From IMG/VR virus record IMGVR_UViG_3300042907_001080, positions 62,001 to 126,000 of that record: a stretch of DNA of 64,000 bases; one strand, 5' to 3'. The stretch's first letter is position 1, and each line of letters begins with the position of its first letter. Position numbers and translations under genes: made by a program. Shown here in pieces: positions 39,259 to 48,576 of the stretch. Source of the stretch: a virus. The notes below the pieces were generated by a model. It was not told the origin of the DNA, made no database searches, and saw nothing but the letters and a program-made list of their open reading frames with translations.

Positions 39259-41033
39259 GCCATAATCTCTATGTCATTGCTATAACTAGTGAATCCATTT
39301 TCTTTGATCACTTTCAGCACGTGATTAACACGACTGGTCAAATCATCTCTATGTGAAATCAAGAACACATTCTTGTCACGCTCACGAGTCATGCGTTTCA
39401 ACACAGCAATACTGGATTCAACACCACTAGCATCCATGCCCGAATCTACAAGTTCGTCGATAAACAACAAATTAATACTGGTGTATAGGTTTTCCCACAC
39501 ATCACGGAACGCCCACGACAAAGATAAGATCAATCTGTTACGTTCTCCACGGCTTAGATTGTCAAAATCTAGATCTTGTCCTAGCTGTGTGATAACCACA
39601 GTTAAATCATTCTGAAACTCCACAGTGTGAGGCAATCCGATCTTGTCCAAATAATATGTCAAACGTTGATTCAAGAACGCAAGATTCTGATCTATTATTC
39701 GTTTGCGAACAAAACTATCTTTGTTGGTCAATAACTTGTGCAAGAACTCTTGATGATCTTTAACACGCACTAGTTCGTTGAGTCCGTTCCAATCTATTTC
39801 CTGCACAGCTGTTTCTTTGAGTTCAACAATCTGATCGTCATAGGGATTTTCTTCTGCAGTCTTGATAGTAATGTCACGCTCTAGGCTGTCTAGGGTATTT
39901 TTATGGTTCAATGCTGCTTCTAAACTATCGTAGGTCACTGAAGGACACGCACCTAGTTCGCCCAGCAGCGATATTGCTTCAGTGATCACACTGAGCTCTT
40001 CGAGATGTTCGTTGATAGCGCCACGGCTTTCTTCAATCTGTGCAGACTTAGCAGACATAATTTCATTATGTTTGGCGTCGTGTAGCTCTTGGCCGCAGGT
40101 ATGACATTTGTGTTCTGTTAGACTGACTAATTCTCGTTCTAGTTTGTCTAGAATACGCTGTTCTTTTTCCAAAGCTGAAGTTTGTTTAGCACTCAGTGAT
40201 GCTAGACTCTCGTGTTCCTTTTTATTTGTATTCCAATCTGCTAATGCTCGCTGATTGACGATTTCTTGATCAATGTCAATGTCGCTGAGCCGATCAATGC
40301 TTTTGAGTAAATTAGTCAGAGCAGTTTCTTTTTGTTCTTCCCACATGCGTTGTTTGCGTATCAACGACTCTATGCTTTGTTGTATTCTTTCGTTGCTGGC
40401 TTTGACAGTTTCTATTCTTGTGTTTTCTGTTGCAATGCTGTCTTTGCTGATTCTAATTGCATCTTTAAGTGCTTCTGCCTTTTCTGACAGTATGGTAATT
40501 CCCAACAACTGTTCAATAATAGCACGTTGATCTGCAGCTTTCATGCTCAAAAAAGGTTCTGTGTAGGTGTTTAATGCAATGAGATGTTTGAACATCTCAT
40601 GTTTCATGCCAAACACTTCTTCAATGGCCTTTTGTGTTTCTCTGCTGTCGCCTTGACTTTCGTCAAGATCGCTGAGCTCTTGTTCTTGATCATTTATACT
40701 GAATCTCAGTAAATTAGGCTTGCGACCTCGCTCGATATGATACTTGACTCCATCTTTTTCAAAAGTCACTGTACACAGCATTCCTTTGCTGTTGATCTTG
40801 TTGATAAGATTATCACGTTTGATATTAGTCAGCGCCTGTCCGTAGATGGCATAACTTAATCCGTTGATAATAGTAGTCTTGCCTGTGCCATTTCTAGCAC
40901 CGCTGTCGTCACCGCCTAGGTCCATATTTTCACCTAGCACCAAGGTAAGCTGACCTTTGTCAAAATCAATGGCCTGGGTCTGATTACCCACGCTCATGAA
41001 GTTGCGCACTGTGAGATTGTTGATTTTAATCAT
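39255..41033 (-). CDS. 46: Recombination endonuclease subunit gp46 (SbcC/Rad50-like)
   Basis: 592 aa ATPase of the gp46/47 complex that resects DNA ends for recombination-dependent replication. Walker A in ARNGTGKTTIINGL (around residue 50), zinc hook CHTC in TEHKCHTCGQEL (around 315) flanked by coiled-coil arms, ABC signature LSRGERNRLILSLS (around 490), Walker B LLFIDELVDSGMD (around 525) and H-loop LISHRDDL. The ATG overlaps the gp47 stop by 4 nt. Normal size for the family. Confidence 0.95.
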   Translation of the reverse strand: MIKINNLTVRNFMSVGNQTQAIDFDKGQLTLVLGENMDLGGDDSGARNGTGKTTIINGLSYAIYGQALTNIKRDNLINKINSKGMLCTVTFEKDGVKYHIERGRKPNLLRFSINDQEQELSDLDESQGDSRETQKAIEEVFGMKHEMFKHLIALNTYTEPFLSMKAADQRAIIEQLLGITILSEKAEALKDAIRISKDSIATENTRIETVKASNERIQQSIESLIRKQRMWEEQKETALTNLLKSIDRLSDIDIDQEIVNQRALADWNTNKKEHESLASLSAKQTSALEKEQRILDKLERELVSLTEHKCHTCGQELHDAKHNEIMSAKSAQIEESRGAINEHLEELSVITEAISLLGELGACPSVTYDSLEAALNHKNTLDSLERDITIKTAEENPYDDQIVELKETAVQEIDWNGLNELVRVKDHQEFLHKLLTNKDSFVRKRIIDQNLAFLNQRLTYYLDKIGLPHTVEFQNDLTVVITQLGQDLDFDNLSRGERNRLILSLSWAFRDVWENLYTSINLLFIDELVDSGMDASGVESSIAVLKRMTRERDKNVFLISHRDDLTSRVNHVLKVIKENGFTSYSNDIEIMA

Positions 41034-42040
41034 AGTTCGTTATAGATATCCAACAGTAATTTTTTGTCATAGGTATCACTGTCTATGTTATTGATTTGAT
41101 TCATTACAATAGTGTCCACAGATTCAAATGTGATGTCTATGGGATTAACAGCACTTTCTACTTCTACTTTTTCTGGAATTAGCATTAACTCACGCAGTTT
41201 ATACTGCGGCATGAATTGTTCTTTGATAAAGTTTGCTTCTTCGAATGTGATAGGCAAGTCAATGGTCACACGACAATGCATCTTTTCACGCAGCAGCTCA
41301 TCAGGCCTATCGATGATCTGACTCAGCTTGTAGGTTCTGTATATGGGCTGATCGGGCCAAGAATGATATTCGGGTTTGCCACCCCAATCCATGATCATCA
41401 TACCACGATCGTCATCACCTGCGTCTGCATAGTTGTGCGGGAAAGCATTGCCTATATAAACCACATTGCCTTTTTGTTGCCGCTTGTGAAAGTGTCCAGT
41501 AAACACTAATTCTTGATTCTGAAAGTGTCCAGTCTGCAACTGACCGTGATCAGGCATCTGCACCATGGCATTCATATAAAAGTGCGGCAGCTCAAGATGT
41601 CCAAAAATGTATCTGCTTTTCAGTTGTTTTACAGTGGTCCATTCATCACCTATCAGCCAAGGCATGATAGTGACATCCCCTTCTGTGTATAACTCACGTA
41701 TGGGCACAATGTTAGGAAACAATCTCATAAACTCTACAGAGTTGATTTCACGCTTGTCTTTGTAGAATAAATCGTGATTGCCTAGAATGAAATAGACTTT
41801 TTCAAAACTCTGACTGAGTTTTTCCAAGTTGCTCACAGTATAATTCATAGTGCTAACATCAGTGGTACTGCGATTATGATGCCAGTCACCTAGAAATATA
41901 GCTGTTTCGCAGCCTTGTGCTCGAGCTGTGTCACAAAACCAAGACACAAAATCTTCGCAGTCTTGATTATGTGTACGACTTCCGGATTTTAATCCAAAGT
42001 GTATGTCAGTGAAGCATGCAACTTTCTTAAAGAGATTCAT
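41030..42040 (-). CDS. 47: Recombination endonuclease subunit gp47 (SbcD/Mre11-like)
   Basis: 336 aa metallophosphatase nuclease, partner of gp46. Metal-binding motifs in order: FTDIHFG (D-x-H, residue about 11), FLGDWHHNR (about 45), LGNHDLFY (about 87) and FTGHFHKRQ (about 180). The ATG is 7 nt downstream of a consensus TATAAT at 42047-42052, with no Shine-Dalgarno, so a leaderless transcript is predicted. Coupled to gp46 by a 4-nt overlap. Confidence 0.95.
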   Translation of the reverse strand: MNLFKKVACFTDIHFGLKSGSRTHNQDCEDFVSWFCDTARAQGCETAIFLGDWHHNRSTTDVSTMNYTVSNLEKLSQSFEKVYFILGNHDLFYKDKREINSVEFMRLFPNIVPIRELYTEGDVTIMPWLIGDEWTTVKQLKSRYIFGHLELPHFYMNAMVQMPDHGQLQTGHFQNQELVFTGHFHKRQQKGNVVYIGNAFPHNYADAGDDDRGMMIMDWGGKPEYHSWPDQPIYRTYKLSQIIDRPDELLREKMHCRVTIDLPITFEEANFIKEQFMPQYKLRELMLIPEKVEVESAVNPIDITFESVDTIVMNQINNIDSDTYDKKLLLDIYNEL

Positions 42041-42046
42041 AGATTA

Positions 42047-42075
42047 ATTATAACAGAATATAAATGTAAGGTCAA
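42047..42075 (-). promoter_or_regulatory. Sigma70-type promoter for gp47-gp46
   Basis: Minus strand TTGACC (42075-42070), 17-nt spacer, TATAAT (42052-42047). The best host-type promoter in the window. The predicted start, 6-8 nt after TATAAT, falls at the gp47 ATG (42040), so host RNA polymerase would make a leaderless early or middle mRNA. Confidence 0.8.
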
Positions 42076-42077
42076 AC

Positions 42078-42920
42078 TCAATCTAAACTATCTGTGACAG
42101 TGACTGGTCCGGGAGCGTTCTTACCACCATTGGAGCTGTTTTGACGTGTCCATGAAGGATTCATACCATTCATTTCGAGAATGTCGTCTCGAATGTTTTG
42201 ATTGCGCTTCTCCAGGTTGATAATTCTAACGAATGAATTAGTGACAGCAGCAGTATAGTAAGCAAAAGGATTATCAGATTTACTTTCATCGAATTGGAGT
42301 CCTATTTGAGTTAGTTGAAGAATAGCTTGACCTTTCATTTCGTCATTGTATGTGTAGCCTCTGACGTTGCCTCTGGTGGCATATCTCTCACAGAGCTTGA
42401 TAAACATGCGAGCTAGGTCGTTGGTCATTTGTCCGTGATCTTTTGAAAACTCTCCATGATCAAGATCTCCTTTCCAATGACTTTTGCCCACACAGATCAA
42501 GTTATCGTTGTCATCATATTTCCAATGCTGGAAAGGCGGAAAGTTTACTTTGTCATGACTGTCAGCAGTGTTTTTAAGAGTTTTCTTACGGCCCGGCGCT
42601 AACGGTATGTGTGTAAAGGTCATCACACGAAAAACTAGATCTTGTTTCTGCACTTTGCGATAATCAACTTCAAACTCTTTAGCTGGCATTTTTTTACCAG
42701 CTGCGTATACAGCTGCTTCGTGTGCAGCCTTGGCCATTTTAGATGCTCTATTTCTTTTGGCTTCTGCGATAGTGCGTATGTTCAGTTTGTCTAATGTTGT
42801 GACAATTAAATCGTATTCTTCGTATGCAGGGTCTGTGAAACTACAGTAGGTATTCTTGCTTAGGTGTATTTCTCTTAGTAAATCTTTGTTGGTTAGATAC
42901 TTAATTTTAGGCACAATCAT
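42078..42920 (-). CDS. 55: Late-transcription sigma factor gp55
   Basis: 280 aa. LTNKDLLREI near the N-terminus and MTNDLARMFIKLCERYATRG, GYTYNDEMKGQAILQ, FDESKSDNPFAYYTAAVTNSF followed by EKRNQN in the C-terminal half match the sigma-2 like core of T4 gp55, which directs RNA polymerase to TATAAATA boxes. It is longer than T4 gp55 (185 aa) through an extra segment at about residues 50-165. The C-terminus ends DSLD and lacks the hydrophobic FLYE clamp-binding tail of T4. A GGAG ribosome site precedes the ATG. Confidence 0.88.
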   Translation of the reverse strand: MIVPKIKYLTNKDLLREIHLSKNTYCSFTDPAYEEYDLIVTTLDKLNIRTIAEAKRNRASKMAKAAHEAAVYAAGKKMPAKEFEVDYRKVQKQDLVFRVMTFTHIPLAPGRKKTLKNTADSHDKVNFPPFQHWKYDDNDNLICVGKSHWKGDLDHGEFSKDHGQMTNDLARMFIKLCERYATRGNVRGYTYNDEMKGQAILQLTQIGLQFDESKSDNPFAYYTAAVTNSFVRIINLEKRNQNIRDDILEMNGMNPSWTRQNSSNGGKNAPGPVTVTDSLD

Positions 42921-42968
42921 TAGTTAGAATTCTCCGTTATATGTTATATAATAGCACATTTTTATCAT

Positions 42969-42976
42969 AATAAATA
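42969..42976 (+). promoter_or_regulatory. Late promoter box (AATAAATA)
   Basis: Plus-strand AATAAATA 28 nt before the ATG at 43005, with an AAGGAA ribosome site between. It starts the baseplate operon. Confidence 0.6.
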
Positions 42977-43004
42977 GTCTATATGACAAGGAAATCTGCT
43001 CAAA

Positions 43005-44270
43005 ATGGCTCGTAAGACTTATCCCAACACGCCGGAAGAAGAAGCCGCTAGCATAAATGCGAAGAGCGGCAAGCCTGATAGCATCACCGCTGCACAAGTG
43101 TCCAACAATCGCGCACTTAATGAAAAATTAACAGCGGCATTTGGATTCGGCGGCGATAAAGCACCATCTTCGGGACCCGGCAGTAATCCTGTGGCTCCGT
43201 TTTCACAACTGGTAGCAGGTATTTCGGAAAACATCAGCCAAGCCACTAACGAAGGGCAAGCTGCCCTGCCAGACGCTACTTCTGTCATGGACAAACTCAA
43301 ACTTGACGACAAGGTTTCTGATCTATCTGGCGGATTTAAATCAGGATTAAACCAGTTAGCAGGAGGTGCAAAAAACTTCGGAGCCAGTGCTATGGGTGGT
43401 AACAATACCATACAAAGTGCTGTGGGAGGTGCAGTTGATAAGCTAAGAACAGTTGCAGGTTCGACGAGTAACATAGCAGCAGATATCTCCGGAACAATTA
43501 ACAAACTCACTGGTGGCAATCTTGCAGGCGGATTAATGAAAGCTGCCGGCGAAATCAGTGGAGCAGCAGGCATGCTCAACAATATACTTAGTCTCAAGCG
43601 AGGCATCAACATACCCAAAGGGGCAGAAGTGTTTGCACCACAAGGGCAGGCTATACAGTTGAAAGCAGGATCCAAGGATGATTGGCGAGTGCGTATAAAT
43701 TGTGAATGGAATACTTTTAATAGTCCGTTATTCGGAGTTCTCAAACAAACTGGCGGTGTGGTATGGCCATACATGCCTAACATCACTGTCAGCACCAAGG
43801 CAGAATACAATACTATACCTATAACTCATGCCAACTATTCTCAATACAGTTACAAAAACAGTGTGGTTGATGATATATCAATCAGCGGTGAGTTCAGTTG
43901 TGAAACTGCCACAGACGGCGCCTACTGGATAGCAGCAACTACATTTTTTAAGACAGCTACCAAGATGTTTTTTGGGCAAGGTGATCTTGCAGGTAATCCT
44001 CCTATTATTTGTAATCTCACAGGTTACGGTAGTCATGTGTTTGACAAGGTTCCTGTGATTATAAAATCATTCTCAGTGGATTTCAAAGACGATGTAAACT
44101 ACATCAAATGTGATCCTTTTCAGAACGGCAAATACACTTGGGTGCCTGTGTTGAGCACAATAACAGTGCAAGTAGCGCCTGTATACAGCAGACAAGGACT
44201 GAGAAAATTTAGCTTACAAGACTATGCTAGAGGCAAAATGTCCGGTGAAGGCCAAGTAGGATATATCTAA
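43005..44270 (+). CDS. 48: Baseplate tail-tube protein, gp48-like
   Basis: 421 aa. The N-terminal 200 residues are low-complexity Ala/Gly/Ser with helices (DKLKLDDKVSDLSGG); from about 210 a tube-type domain starts (DDWRVRINCEWNTFNSP, GGVVWPYMPNITVSTKAEYN) and ends with NPPIICNLTGYGSHVFDKVPVIIKSFSVDF-like strands and VLSTITVQVAPVYSRQ. This is the plan of T4-like gp48/gp54 proteins that cap the hub and nucleate the tail tube. Choice of gp48 over gp54 rests on length and position before gp53. It overlaps the next gene by one base. Confidence 0.7.
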   Translation: MARKTYPNTPEEEAASINAKSGKPDSITAAQVSNNRALNEKLTAAFGFGGDKAPSSGPGSNPVAPFSQLVAGISENISQATNEGQAALPDATSVMDKLKLDDKVSDLSGGFKSGLNQLAGGAKNFGASAMGGNNTIQSAVGGAVDKLRTVAGSTSNIAADISGTINKLTGGNLAGGLMKAAGEISGAAGMLNNILSLKRGINIPKGAEVFAPQGQAIQLKAGSKDDWRVRINCEWNTFNSPLFGVLKQTGGVVWPYMPNITVSTKAEYNTIPITHANYSQYSYKNSVVDDISISGEFSCETATDGAYWIAATTFFKTATKMFFGQGDLAGNPPIICNLTGYGSHVFDKVPVIIKSFSVDFKDDVNYIKCDPFQNGKYTWVPVLSTITVQVAPVYSRQGLRKFSLQDYARGKMSGEGQVGYI

Positions 44271-44569
44271 TGGCAAAATACTCTAAAACCAGTCCCTGGT
44301 CTGATACTAGGCAGAATAATTTTTATCTCGATCTCTTAGAGATTAGACCAGTGCCAGCCGAAGCAGATGATTTTCGATATGTGATTGAAAACCAATACAG
44401 GCATCGACCCGACCTTTTGGCCTATGACGTATATGGCAATGCCAAACTATGGTGGGTGTTTGTACAAAGAAACATGAGCGTTATCAAAGACCCTATATAC
44501 GATTTTGAGCCAGGAACTGTGATATACTTGCCAAAAAAAACAAACCTTGCAAAGTTTCTAGGAGTATAA
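44270..44569 (+). CDS. 53: Baseplate wedge subunit gp53
   Basis: 99 aa. The sequence YRHRPDLLAYDVYGNAKLWWVFVQRN followed by IKDPIYDFEPGTVIYLP is characteristic of gp53, which joins wedges in the T4 baseplate; the C-terminal part has the LysM-like strand-turn seen in the family. About half the size of T4 gp53 (196 aa), as is usual in marine relatives. Starts one base into the previous stop (TAATG) and ends just before the hub gene. Confidence 0.9.
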   Translation: MAKYSKTSPWSDTRQNNFYLDLLEIRPVPAEADDFRYVIENQYRHRPDLLAYDVYGNAKLWWVFVQRNMSVIKDPIYDFEPGTVIYLPKKTNLAKFLGV

Positions 44570-46978
44570 ATGGTCGCTAGATTTTTAGCCAACGCTATAG
44601 AACAGTTTAAACCAGACGGCACCCGGGCTATTGCAGAATTTACCAACAGCAATCTTGCCATAGGCAATGCTGTGAGAACGACCCTTGAAGTTCCAGCACG
44701 AGCCTCTGACATGCTGGAAAATGGTAAATCTAATCAGGAAACAAAAACAAACACCACAGCTGCATCGGCTAAGAAAAATCTACCTGCATTAGTTCGTAAT
44801 CCCATGGAAGTGTTTGCCAGTAATAATGTGTTGTGGACATTGGCATGTTTGACTCCGCAGCAGTTTAACGATCCTAAAACTTATAGAGATAATCCGTCAG
44901 CATTGAAAAATTTAGTGTTTTCATCTGCAGGACGATTCGACGCAGACAGAGTGGCGACATTTTTTGGCAGTCCGGAATACTACATCAACAACTTTGTAAT
45001 GCAGACAGTGATAGGAGCCAATGAAGCCACAGGCAACAGCAATGCTGTTAAATTTTCATTTGATATAATTGAACCGCATTCTATGGGACTGTTGTTACAA
45101 AGCATGCAGAATGCCGCAGTAAAAGCAGGATATCTTAGTTACCTAGACAACGCACCATTTGTATTGCGGATGGATATTCAGGGATTTAATGAACTAGGAC
45201 AAAATTTGTCTCAGATAAAACCCAAGTATTTTGTAATGAAACTGTCGTCTACTAAGTTTACAGTCAATGAAGGCGGTAGTGTATATAAAGTAGAAGCAAT
45301 TCCATATAATCATCAAGGATTTTCTGATGCTATCAACACCACTTATAGTGATGTAAAAATATTTGCCAGCGGCAAAGGTCATGTATTTGATTTGTTGTCG
45401 GGCAGCGAGGGCAGTCTTGTAGCATATCTCAACAAGAATGAAGACAAATTAAAGGCCGAAGGAAAGATCACCGAAAAAGATGAATATGTCATCCAGTTTC
45501 CTATACTGTCCAGTGACTGGCAAAGTTCAGCAGGCAATCAATCAGAAGTTAAAAAGGCAACGGTAAATCCATCCGAAGGAGCCTCTACTAAATCAGCAGT
45601 GCAAAGCTCTATGATTAAAACAGATCCTCAGCTACTGGATCAGAACAACATAGCCTCTGCAAGTTTGGGATTTGATCAAAGTTCTGGCGGTCGTGCAGTT
45701 TTCAAGCGAGCTGGTGATCAATACGATGAAAAAACAGGTGTGTTAAAAAGAGAAGGCATGACCATAGATCCAAAAACTCGAGCCTTTCAATTTGGACAGA
45801 GTCAGTCATTGACAGCAATTATTAATCAAGTGATCCTCAGTTCGGAATATGCCACCGAAGCCTTAGAACCTAAATTTCTAACACCGCAGGGATTTATCAA
45901 GTGGTTTAAACTAGATGTGCAAATAGAGCTGTTGAAATTTGATGTTATCACAGGCGATTATGCAAAAAAGATCACTTACAGGGTAGTGCCATATCTAGTG
46001 CATCAAAGCATATTTGCCAACGCCACATCCGCACCGGTGGGTTATGCGGAACTAATGAAAGATGTAGTCAAAGAATACCAATACATCTACACCGGACAAA
46101 ATGTAGATATTCTTAGTTTCAGTATTGACATCAATAATTTATTCTATGCAGGAGCAAATCCTAAACCAGAAGCTGATGCCGCTAAAACTTCCACACAAGA
46201 TCAAAACGCAGCTGAAACAAAGAATTCTTCTACTAAAACAGGTAAAGGACAAGCTGCGGAAGTGCAGTCTGCACAAACCGGTAGAGCTAGACCAAAACGT
46301 GATCCTAGACTATTGAAAGGATTCAAAGGCGGTTCTGAATACAAAACTGTTGAACAAAACGTTGCAGAGAATTTTCAAGAAGCGTTTATCAGTGGCAGCA
46401 GTGCTGACATGGTCACGGTAAATCTTGAAATACTTGGTGATCCTTATTGGTTGATAGATTCGGGAATGAGTAACTATTTTGTAGGAGCCGCTTCGCCCAC
46501 AGCACAGATAACAGACGATGGCACTATGAACTATGAAAGCGGCAACGTCTATATCTATATGACATTCAGAACTCCAGCTGATGTGAACACATTAACTGGT
46601 CTATACGATTTTTCAATAGCAGGAAAGGAAAGCCCTTTTGGCGGTATATATAGAGTTGTCAGCTGCGAAAATCAATTCAATGATGGAAATTGGAAACAGA
46701 AATTGAAATGTATTAGAATGCCAGGCCCACAAGGACCGGAAGTCAACGAAACTATTACCGGAGACAAAGCATCAGTGGTAGACAAAGCAGATGTGCCAGC
46801 GGTAGAAATAGGCGACAAAGAACCGCCAAAAACATCATTGGTTGACAGCAGTGCTTCTAGCTCTACAGTTGGAGCTGACACTGCATCCTCTAGCACAGGC
46901 GCTCAACCAACCACTACATCTAATCAACCCCAACGAAGAGTGGGCTTTAGATATTATCGAGATCTAGGACAAAATTAA
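44570..46978 (+). CDS. Large baseplate hub protein, gp27-like candidate
   Basis: 802 aa, starting immediately after the gp53 stop and ending at the gp5 start (TAATG). Segments such as FDIIEPHSMGLLLQSMQNAAV, FVLRMDIQGF and FVMKLSSTKFTVNEGGSVYKVEAIPYNH, then later TYRVVPYLVH and VDILSFSIDINNLFY, resemble the tube-like domains of hub proteins of contractile tails (gp27/VgrG N-terminus). A Ser/Thr/Lys/Gln-rich linker sits near 535-575 and a Ser/Thr tail at the end. T4 gp27 has 391 aa, so this would be an enlarged hub; the assignment rests on position beside gp5 and fold pattern. Confidence 0.6.
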   Translation: MVARFLANAIEQFKPDGTRAIAEFTNSNLAIGNAVRTTLEVPARASDMLENGKSNQETKTNTTAASAKKNLPALVRNPMEVFASNNVLWTLACLTPQQFNDPKTYRDNPSALKNLVFSSAGRFDADRVATFFGSPEYYINNFVMQTVIGANEATGNSNAVKFSFDIIEPHSMGLLLQSMQNAAVKAGYLSYLDNAPFVLRMDIQGFNELGQNLSQIKPKYFVMKLSSTKFTVNEGGSVYKVEAIPYNHQGFSDAINTTYSDVKIFASGKGHVFDLLSGSEGSLVAYLNKNEDKLKAEGKITEKDEYVIQFPILSSDWQSSAGNQSEVKKATVNPSEGASTKSAVQSSMIKTDPQLLDQNNIASASLGFDQSSGGRAVFKRAGDQYDEKTGVLKREGMTIDPKTRAFQFGQSQSLTAIINQVILSSEYATEALEPKFLTPQGFIKWFKLDVQIELLKFDVITGDYAKKITYRVVPYLVHQSIFANATSAPVGYAELMKDVVKEYQYIYTGQNVDILSFSIDINNLFYAGANPKPEADAAKTSTQDQNAAETKNSSTKTGKGQAAEVQSAQTGRARPKRDPRLLKGFKGGSEYKTVEQNVAENFQEAFISGSSADMVTVNLEILGDPYWLIDSGMSNYFVGAASPTAQITDDGTMNYESGNVYIYMTFRTPADVNTLTGLYDFSIAGKESPFGGIYRVVSCENQFNDGNWKQKLKCIRMPGPQGPEVNETITGDKASVVDKADVPAVEIGDKEPPKTSLVDSSASSSTVGADTASSSTGAQPTTTSNQPQRRVGFRYYRDLGQN

Positions 46979-48573
46979 TGGCAGAATTATCAAGACCGTC
47001 AGTTGATGATGAAGGCAGAAGCGGTGGGTTAACCACGGGCATATACATCGCCCGAGTTATCAGTCATCTTGACCCTTCCTTCATGGGATCTATCGAAGTT
47101 ACCTTATTGAAAGATCAGTCAAACGCATCAGGTGACGACAGTCAAACTTTTATTGTGAAATACGCATCGCCGTTTTTCGGTTATACTCCATTTGAATTCA
47201 TGGGAAACAACGATGGATCAAAGTCAACCATTGACGGGTTCAGCGACACACAGAAATCATACGGCATGTGGTTTGTACCGCCGGATGTTGGTGTTAATGT
47301 GTTGGTATTGTTTGTCAATGGCGATCCTGCAGCAGGTTATTGGTTTGCCTGCGTACCTGGCATCAACATCAATCACATGGTACCAGCCATAGCTAGCAGC
47401 ACTGTAAACAGTTTAGATGCTGAAGATAAAAAAAGATATGGTAATACTACCTTGCCCTTGCCTGTGGCTGAAATCAACAAACGCATCAATGGCGACACGC
47501 AGGAAATTGATCCAGAAAAATATCCCAGAGTAGTCCATCCTATAGCAGATAGATTTCTCGAACAAGGTTTGTTAGAAGATGATGTCAGGGGATTCAATAC
47601 AAGTTCACCGAGGCGAGAAGCTCCTAGCATGGTGTTTGGTATATCTACTCCAGGTCCGCTTGATCGCAGAACCAGTGCTAAAAAACAACAAATAGGCAAA
47701 TCAGACAGTCAGGCCACTGTGCCAGTGAGTAGATTAGGTGGCACACAGTTGGTCATGGATGACGGCAATGATAGATTTCACAGAGAAAAATCTGCTGCAG
47801 AAGGTCCAGTGAAATACATCGATCTTTTAGATCCTACTAATCAGAAAAAAGGTGATACAGGATCTGCAACGATCCCTGCTAGTGAATATTTTAGAGTAAG
47901 AACAAGAACTGGGCATCAGATCCTGATGCACAACTCAGAAGATCTAATCTATATTGCTAATGCTCGTGGCACAGCATGGATAGAACTTACCAGCAACGGT
48001 AAGATCGATGTCTATGCACAAGACAGCATCAGTGTGCATACACAGCAAGATCTCAACATACGTGCTGCTCGAGATATAAATCTAGAAGCAGGTAGAAATA
48101 TCAATATGAGAACTGAATCGGGTAAGTGGCACGTAGAAATTGCCACAGACATGGAATTTTTAATCAACAATGATTCTAAACTCACAGTGGGTGCTAACCT
48201 AGATATATTAGTCGGAGCCAAGACTAAAATATCCACCAACAACGATCTAGATATTGCATCCGGAGCAGAAACTAAAATTAGCTCCACTTCAGATATCAAT
48301 TTAGGTAGTGGCGCAGAAGTCAAAGTCAACGGTACTAAAATATTTTTTAACGGTCCTACAAACGCAGAAACTGCCGAGGCTGCTGACTTTGTAAGACCCT
48401 ATGATCTCAGAGACAATTTAGCCACTAGCACTACAGCAGGTTGGGACAAGCGTTACCAAGCTGGCATTGTAAAAAGCTTCATGAAACGCATACCCATGCA
48501 TGAGCCTTGGGCCTTGCATGAACATAGAGCACCGCAATTATTAACTCCAGATAAAACTGACAGGGACACCTAA
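46978..48573 (+). CDS. 5: Baseplate central spike gp5-like, without lysozyme domain
   Basis: 531 aa. N-terminal OB-fold (YIARVISHLDPSFMGSIEVTLL, KYASPFFGYTPFEF, WFVPPDVGVNVLVLFVNGDP) as in T4 gp5. After about residue 140 comes a linker, not the T4 lysozyme. From about 315 a needle-like beta-helix runs in an alternating pattern (GKIDVYAQDSISVHTQQDLNI, ARDINLEAGRNINMR, DLDIASGAETKISS). Hub spike that pierces the outer membrane. It follows the hub gene directly and precedes gp25. Lack of lysozyme is usual in marine relatives. Confidence 0.88.
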   Translation: MAELSRPSVDDEGRSGGLTTGIYIARVISHLDPSFMGSIEVTLLKDQSNASGDDSQTFIVKYASPFFGYTPFEFMGNNDGSKSTIDGFSDTQKSYGMWFVPPDVGVNVLVLFVNGDPAAGYWFACVPGININHMVPAIASSTVNSLDAEDKKRYGNTTLPLPVAEINKRINGDTQEIDPEKYPRVVHPIADRFLEQGLLEDDVRGFNTSSPRREAPSMVFGISTPGPLDRRTSAKKQQIGKSDSQATVPVSRLGGTQLVMDDGNDRFHREKSAAEGPVKYIDLLDPTNQKKGDTGSATIPASEYFRVRTRTGHQILMHNSEDLIYIANARGTAWIELTSNGKIDVYAQDSISVHTQQDLNIRAARDINLEAGRNINMRTESGKWHVEIATDMEFLINNDSKLTVGANLDILVGAKTKISTNNDLDIASGAETKISSTSDINLGSGAEVKVNGTKIFFNGPTNAETAEAADFVRPYDLRDNLATSTTAGWDKRYQAGIVKSFMKRIPMHEPWALHEHRAPQLLTPDKTDRDT

Positions 48574-48576
48574 AAC

